A stretch of 33,720 nucleotides of DNA. It comes from Bermanella sp. GTDB lineage: Bacteria; Pseudomonadota; Gammaproteobacteria; Pseudomonadales; Oceanobacteraceae. Under the pieces are notes generated by a model that saw nothing but the letters and a program-made list of their open reading frames with translations, was not told the DNA's origin and searched no databases. How positions within the stretch are numbered: position 1 is the stretch's first letter; each line of letters begins with the position of its first letter. The position numbers and the translations under genes are program-made. This document shows, piece by piece, positions 31,195-33,720 of the stretch. The stretch covers positions 1-33,720 of the forward strand of contig NYTP01000127.1 in assembly GCA_002683575.1 (NCBI GenBank), given 5' to 3'.

Positions 31195-32388
31195 TTATAA
31201 ATTAAAGGCCACACGGCACATTAAACTTTTTATGTAACGGGTCTCATGAATAGCAGGATGCACAGGGTGGTCCGGGCCTTGACTACCACGTTCAATTATT
31301 TGCACGTGTCGATCAAGATGGCGACCCGCTTGCATGAGCATATTCTCTAAACTGCTTTCACTTAAATGCATTGAGCAAGAGGCGCTGAGTAAAAAGCCAT
31401 CCGCGCCAAGTAATCGCATACCCAATTGATTTAGCTTTTGATAAGCACGCTCACCCGCTGGGATATCTTTACGCTTTGGAATAAACGCAGGTGGGTCCAA
31501 AATTACCACATCAAATAACTGACCTTCTTCAATCAATTTTTCCATAACGGTAAATGCATCTCCTTGAATGCACGTCACATTATCGGCCACACCATTAAGC
31601 TGGGCATTATTTTCAACCCAATTTAGCGCCTGTTTAGAGACATCTACGCACGTCACCTGCTGCGCTCCAGCATTCGCCGCTTGCACACCCCAGCCACCAG
31701 CATAGCTACAAATATCCAGAACACGCTTGCCTTTCACGTGACGATTAATACGCTCGCGGTTGAGGCGGTGATCATAAAACCAACCTGTTTTTTGCCCATC
31801 CCAAACAGGGACTTCAAATTGGGTTTTATTTTCAATCATGGGCACCATCTTAGGCACCTCGCCCACAGCGACCTCCACGTATTCTTCAAGACCTTCTTGA
31901 ACACGCATCTTGCCATCGTTTTTCCACAACAAACCTTTAATATCAAATATGCGTGTTAATGCACCCTGAATTTGAGACTTCATCGCTTCCATGCCAGCGG
32001 TTGAGATTTGTGCAACAAAATAATCGCCAAACCGATCAATGACCAAGCCAGGCAGACCATCACTTTCACCATAAACCAGACGGTAATGAGGTTCTTCAAA
32101 ACACGCTTCACGCAGGGCCAATGCCATTTCAATTTTTTGCATGATTTGTCCGCGGCCAAATAACTTGGCTCGACGTGACAATAAACGAGCGCAAATCAAA
32201 CTATTGGGGTTGATATAAGCAACGCCCAGATTCTTACCTTGTGAACTTTGTACAATCACCTGTTCGCCAGCGGTAAAACCTTTGAGTGGTGTCGCCTTGG
32301 TATCCACCTCATTGCTATAAATCCAAACATGACCTTGTCGCAGGCGTTTATCTTCTTTCGCTCGAAGGCGCAAAATGGGTAAGGTCAT
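31195..32388 (-). CDS. rlmI: 23S rRNA (cytosine-C5) methyltransferase, RlmI family
   Basis: A SAM-dependent RNA methyltransferase; in E. coli RlmI makes m5C1962 in 23S rRNA. The 397 residues contain an N-terminal PUA RNA-binding domain (about 3-75), a linker domain, and a Rossmann-fold methyltransferase with VLDICSYAGGWG (223-234) for SAM, the acidic residue in VTCVDVS, DPPAF (298-302), and the probable catalytic Cys338 in SCS. AGGA lies seven bases before the ATG. It heads the rlmI-dtd pair. A perfect minus-strand TATAAT (32429-32434) overlaps the promoter of the divergent HDOD gene. Exact substrate is inferred from family. Confidence 0.9.
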   Translation of the reverse strand: MTLPILRLRAKEDKRLRQGHVWIYSNEVDTKATPLKGFTAGEQVIVQSSQGKNLGVAYINPNSLICARLLSRRAKLFGRGQIMQKIEMALALREACFEEPHYRLVYGESDGLPGLVIDRFGDYFVAQISTAGMEAMKSQIQGALTRIFDIKGLLWKNDGKMRVQEGLEEYVEVAVGEVPKMVPMIENKTQFEVPVWDGQKTGWFYDHRLNRERINRHVKGKRVLDICSYAGGWGVQAANAGAQQVTCVDVSKQALNWVENNAQLNGVADNVTCIQGDAFTVMEKLIEEGQLFDVVILDPPAFIPKRKDIPAGERAYQKLNQLGMRLLGADGFLLSASCSMHLSESSLENMLMQAGRHLDRHVQIIERGSQGPDHPVHPAIHETRYIKSLMCRVAFNL

Positions 32389-32407
32389 GGGGATCCTAGG
32401 AGTAGAC

Positions 32408-32436
32408 TTGAGAACAAAGAGTTACCTAATTATAAC
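32408..32436 (+). promoter_or_regulatory. Sigma70 promoter of the HDOD gene
   Basis: TTGAGA (32408-32413) and TATAAC (32431-32436) are separated by exactly 17 bases, each with 5 of 6 consensus matches. The transcript would start near 32443, giving a leader of about 54 bases. On the opposite strand a TATAAT (32429-32434) suitable for rlmI shares four of these bases, so the two promoters probably cannot be occupied at once. Confidence 0.6.
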
Positions 32437-32496
32437 TGGGAAACGTCAAATATTGTCTAAACTAAATGAGAGATACACATAATTAGGCCATGAAGC

Positions 32497-33372
32497 GTGT
32501 CTGAACTTAGTGAAGAGCAAATCAACAAGATACTCCAAGGCATCAGTATTCCACCCCAACCTCAAATAATGGTGGATTTACAGATGGAACAAGTGATGCC
32601 CGACCCAGATATCAACCGCATAGCGGAGCTCATCAAACAAGATGTGGGCTTAGCGGGTACCGTGTTGAAAGTGGTCAATAGCCAGTTTTATGGTTTATCG
32701 AATGAAATCACCAGCATCCAGCAGGCGGTTGGCCTTCTTGGTATGAACAGCGTGGTGAATATCGTCAACGGCATCAGCATTAAAAGTTCCATGACCGATG
32801 ATACGATTAAAAGCCTGACGCGTTTTTGGGACAGCGCCATGGATGTGGCCATGACCAGCGCCACCATCGCCAAACAAGTGGGTTATAGCTACCCTGATAA
32901 CGCTTACGCATTGGGGCTCTTCCATAACGTTGGTGTACCTTTATTGATGAACCGTTACCCCAACTACCTTGAAGTGCTAGAAGAAAGCTATAGCGGCGGC
33001 TACAACCGTATTATTGATTTTGAAAATCAACAACTAAACACCAACCACGCCGTCATCGGCTACTTCACCGCCAAATCCTGGAATTTGCCAAAAGTCCTGT
33101 GCGAAATTATTGCCGATCATCACAACTGTAAACGCTTATTCAGCAAACAAGCTATAGAAAATGACCAAACCACACTCACTTGTATTCTGAAGATGGCAGA
33201 GCACATTTGTGGCACCTACAAGGTACTGGGTCGACAAGATGAAGATTTTGAGTGGCAAGATATCGGCCAGATGGTTTTGGAATACCTGGGGTTTAACGAC
33301 TATGACCTTGAAAGTTTCAAAGAAACCTTTGCCGAGCTGGGTATCAGCCCGAACAATTACGGGCTAAGCTAA
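32497..33372 (+). CDS. HDOD-domain signalling protein
   Basis: A 291-residue cytosolic protein, nearly all one HDOD domain (about 15-215). HDOD is a non-catalytic relative of HD phosphohydrolases found in signalling and motility pathways. Typical segments are NSQFYGL (61-67), AVGLLGMNSVVN and ALGLFHNVGVPLL. In the last one the HD pair is H143-N144, so metal catalysis is unlikely, as is normal for the family. The start is GTG at 32497, with AGG nine bases before it; the nearby ATG at 32490 is out of frame. Its stop overlaps that of the convergent flavin hydroxylase gene. Partner and output are unknown. Confidence 0.88.
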   Translation: MSELSEEQINKILQGISIPPQPQIMVDLQMEQVMPDPDINRIAELIKQDVGLAGTVLKVVNSQFYGLSNEITSIQQAVGLLGMNSVVNIVNGISIKSSMTDDTIKSLTRFWDSAMDVAMTSATIAKQVGYSYPDNAYALGLFHNVGVPLLMNRYPNYLEVLEESYSGGYNRIIDFENQQLNTNHAVIGYFTAKSWNLPKVLCEIIADHHNCKRLFSKQAIENDQTTLTCILKMAEHICGTYKVLGRQDEDFEWQDIGQMVLEYLGFNDYDLESFKETFAELGISPNNYGLS

Positions 33373-33720
33373 CGGATTTCCCGCTGACTGCCCATGGCCA
33401 TTTGCACAATATGATTTTTTAAAAACCCTAAACGGTTCATATTACTCATCCCCCAGTTACGCAACCAGCGCAAACCGGGAGAGCGCACCGCAAACAGCCG
33501 CTTAAAGCCTTCCATTGTTGCCATCATTGATAAATTTTCCGGCATACGACGACGCTCATAGCGAGCCAATACATGTGGATGACTGGCTTTCAGTCCACGA
33601 GCCAACCCCTGTTTAATTTCATCCGCCAGCACATAGGCATCCATAAAACCAAGATTCCCCCCCTGCCCTGCCAATGGGTGAATACTATGAGCGGCATCTC
33701 CTACCAAGACTACACCATCC
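33369..33720 (-). CDS. UbiH/COQ6-family FAD-dependent hydroxylase, C-terminal part
   Basis: The C-terminal 116 residues of a gene whose 5' end lies beyond the right edge. The partial frame reads DGVVLVGDAAHSIHPLAGQG and then GNLGFMDAYVLADEI, the second FAD-binding motif of the UbiH/UbiF/VisC aromatic hydroxylases used in ubiquinone synthesis. The position after GQG is Gly where most relatives have Leu or Met, so this may be a side branch rather than UbiH itself. A few hydrophobic/basic residues end the protein. It overlaps the HDOD stop codon by four bases on the opposite strand. Subfamily cannot be decided from this fragment. Confidence 0.8.
   Translation of the reverse strand, partial: DGVVLVGDAAHSIHPLAGQGGNLGFMDAYVLADEIKQGLARGLKASHPHVLARYERRRMPENLSMMATMEGFKRLFAVRSPGLRWLRNWGMSNMNRLGFLKNHIVQMAMGSQREIR

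Overview
The window is a gene-dense, mid-GC chromosomal segment of a gammaproteobacterium. The strongest clue is the gene order ponA / pilMNOPQ-aroK-aroB-SPOR/ATPase-gltB-gltD-(insert)-hemE. Without the insert, this is the order I know from Pseudomonas and related Pseudomonadales/Oceanospirillales. The NhaD-type Na+/H+ antiporter, the modest GC and the abundance of c-di-GMP genes fit a marine oceanospirillalean-like bacterium, but genus is not readable from the sequence. All genes look intact. I see no tRNA, rRNA, insertion sequence, phage gene or CRISPR array.

Layout. 1-2000: a small secreted lipoprotein candidate, then glyA (folate C1 metabolism) with its own terminator. 2080-8443: a 1401-residue membrane protein with five PAS-like domains, GGDEF and EAL, divergent from ettA (translation factor ABC-F). 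ettA is followed by a small PilZ (c-di-GMP receptor) gene whose ribosome-binding site lies in a perfect hairpin. 8453-11106: radA (recombination) and nhaD, the latter behind a non-coding leader of about 240 bases. 11417-13657: hemE and an unusual Asp-rich lipoprotein that interrupts the otherwise conserved gltD-hemE neighbourhood. 13811-19715: gltBD, encoding glutamate synthase, with a clear promoter and terminator.

19922-27880: one long minus-strand run, pilM-pilN-pilO-pilP-pilQ-aroK-aroB-damX-like, with overlaps or gaps of only a few bases. It encodes the type IV pilus alignment complex and outer-membrane secretin, two shikimate-pathway enzymes, and a membrane ATPase with a peptidoglycan-binding SPOR domain. 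ponA (PBP1a) is read divergently from pilM, so cell-wall synthesis and pilus assembly share one promoter region. 30740-32388: dtd and rlmI (translation quality control and rRNA methylation). 32497-33372: an HDOD signalling protein, overlapping tail-to-tail with a UbiH-type flavin hydroxylase that runs off the right edge.

Most of the window is conserved housekeeping DNA. I did not find a clearly new multi-gene system. The parts least explained by known families are the nhaD leader RNA region, the Asp-rich lipoprotein inserted between gltD and hemE, and the three-way complementary segment that can mask the PilZ ribosome-binding site directly after the ettA stop codon.
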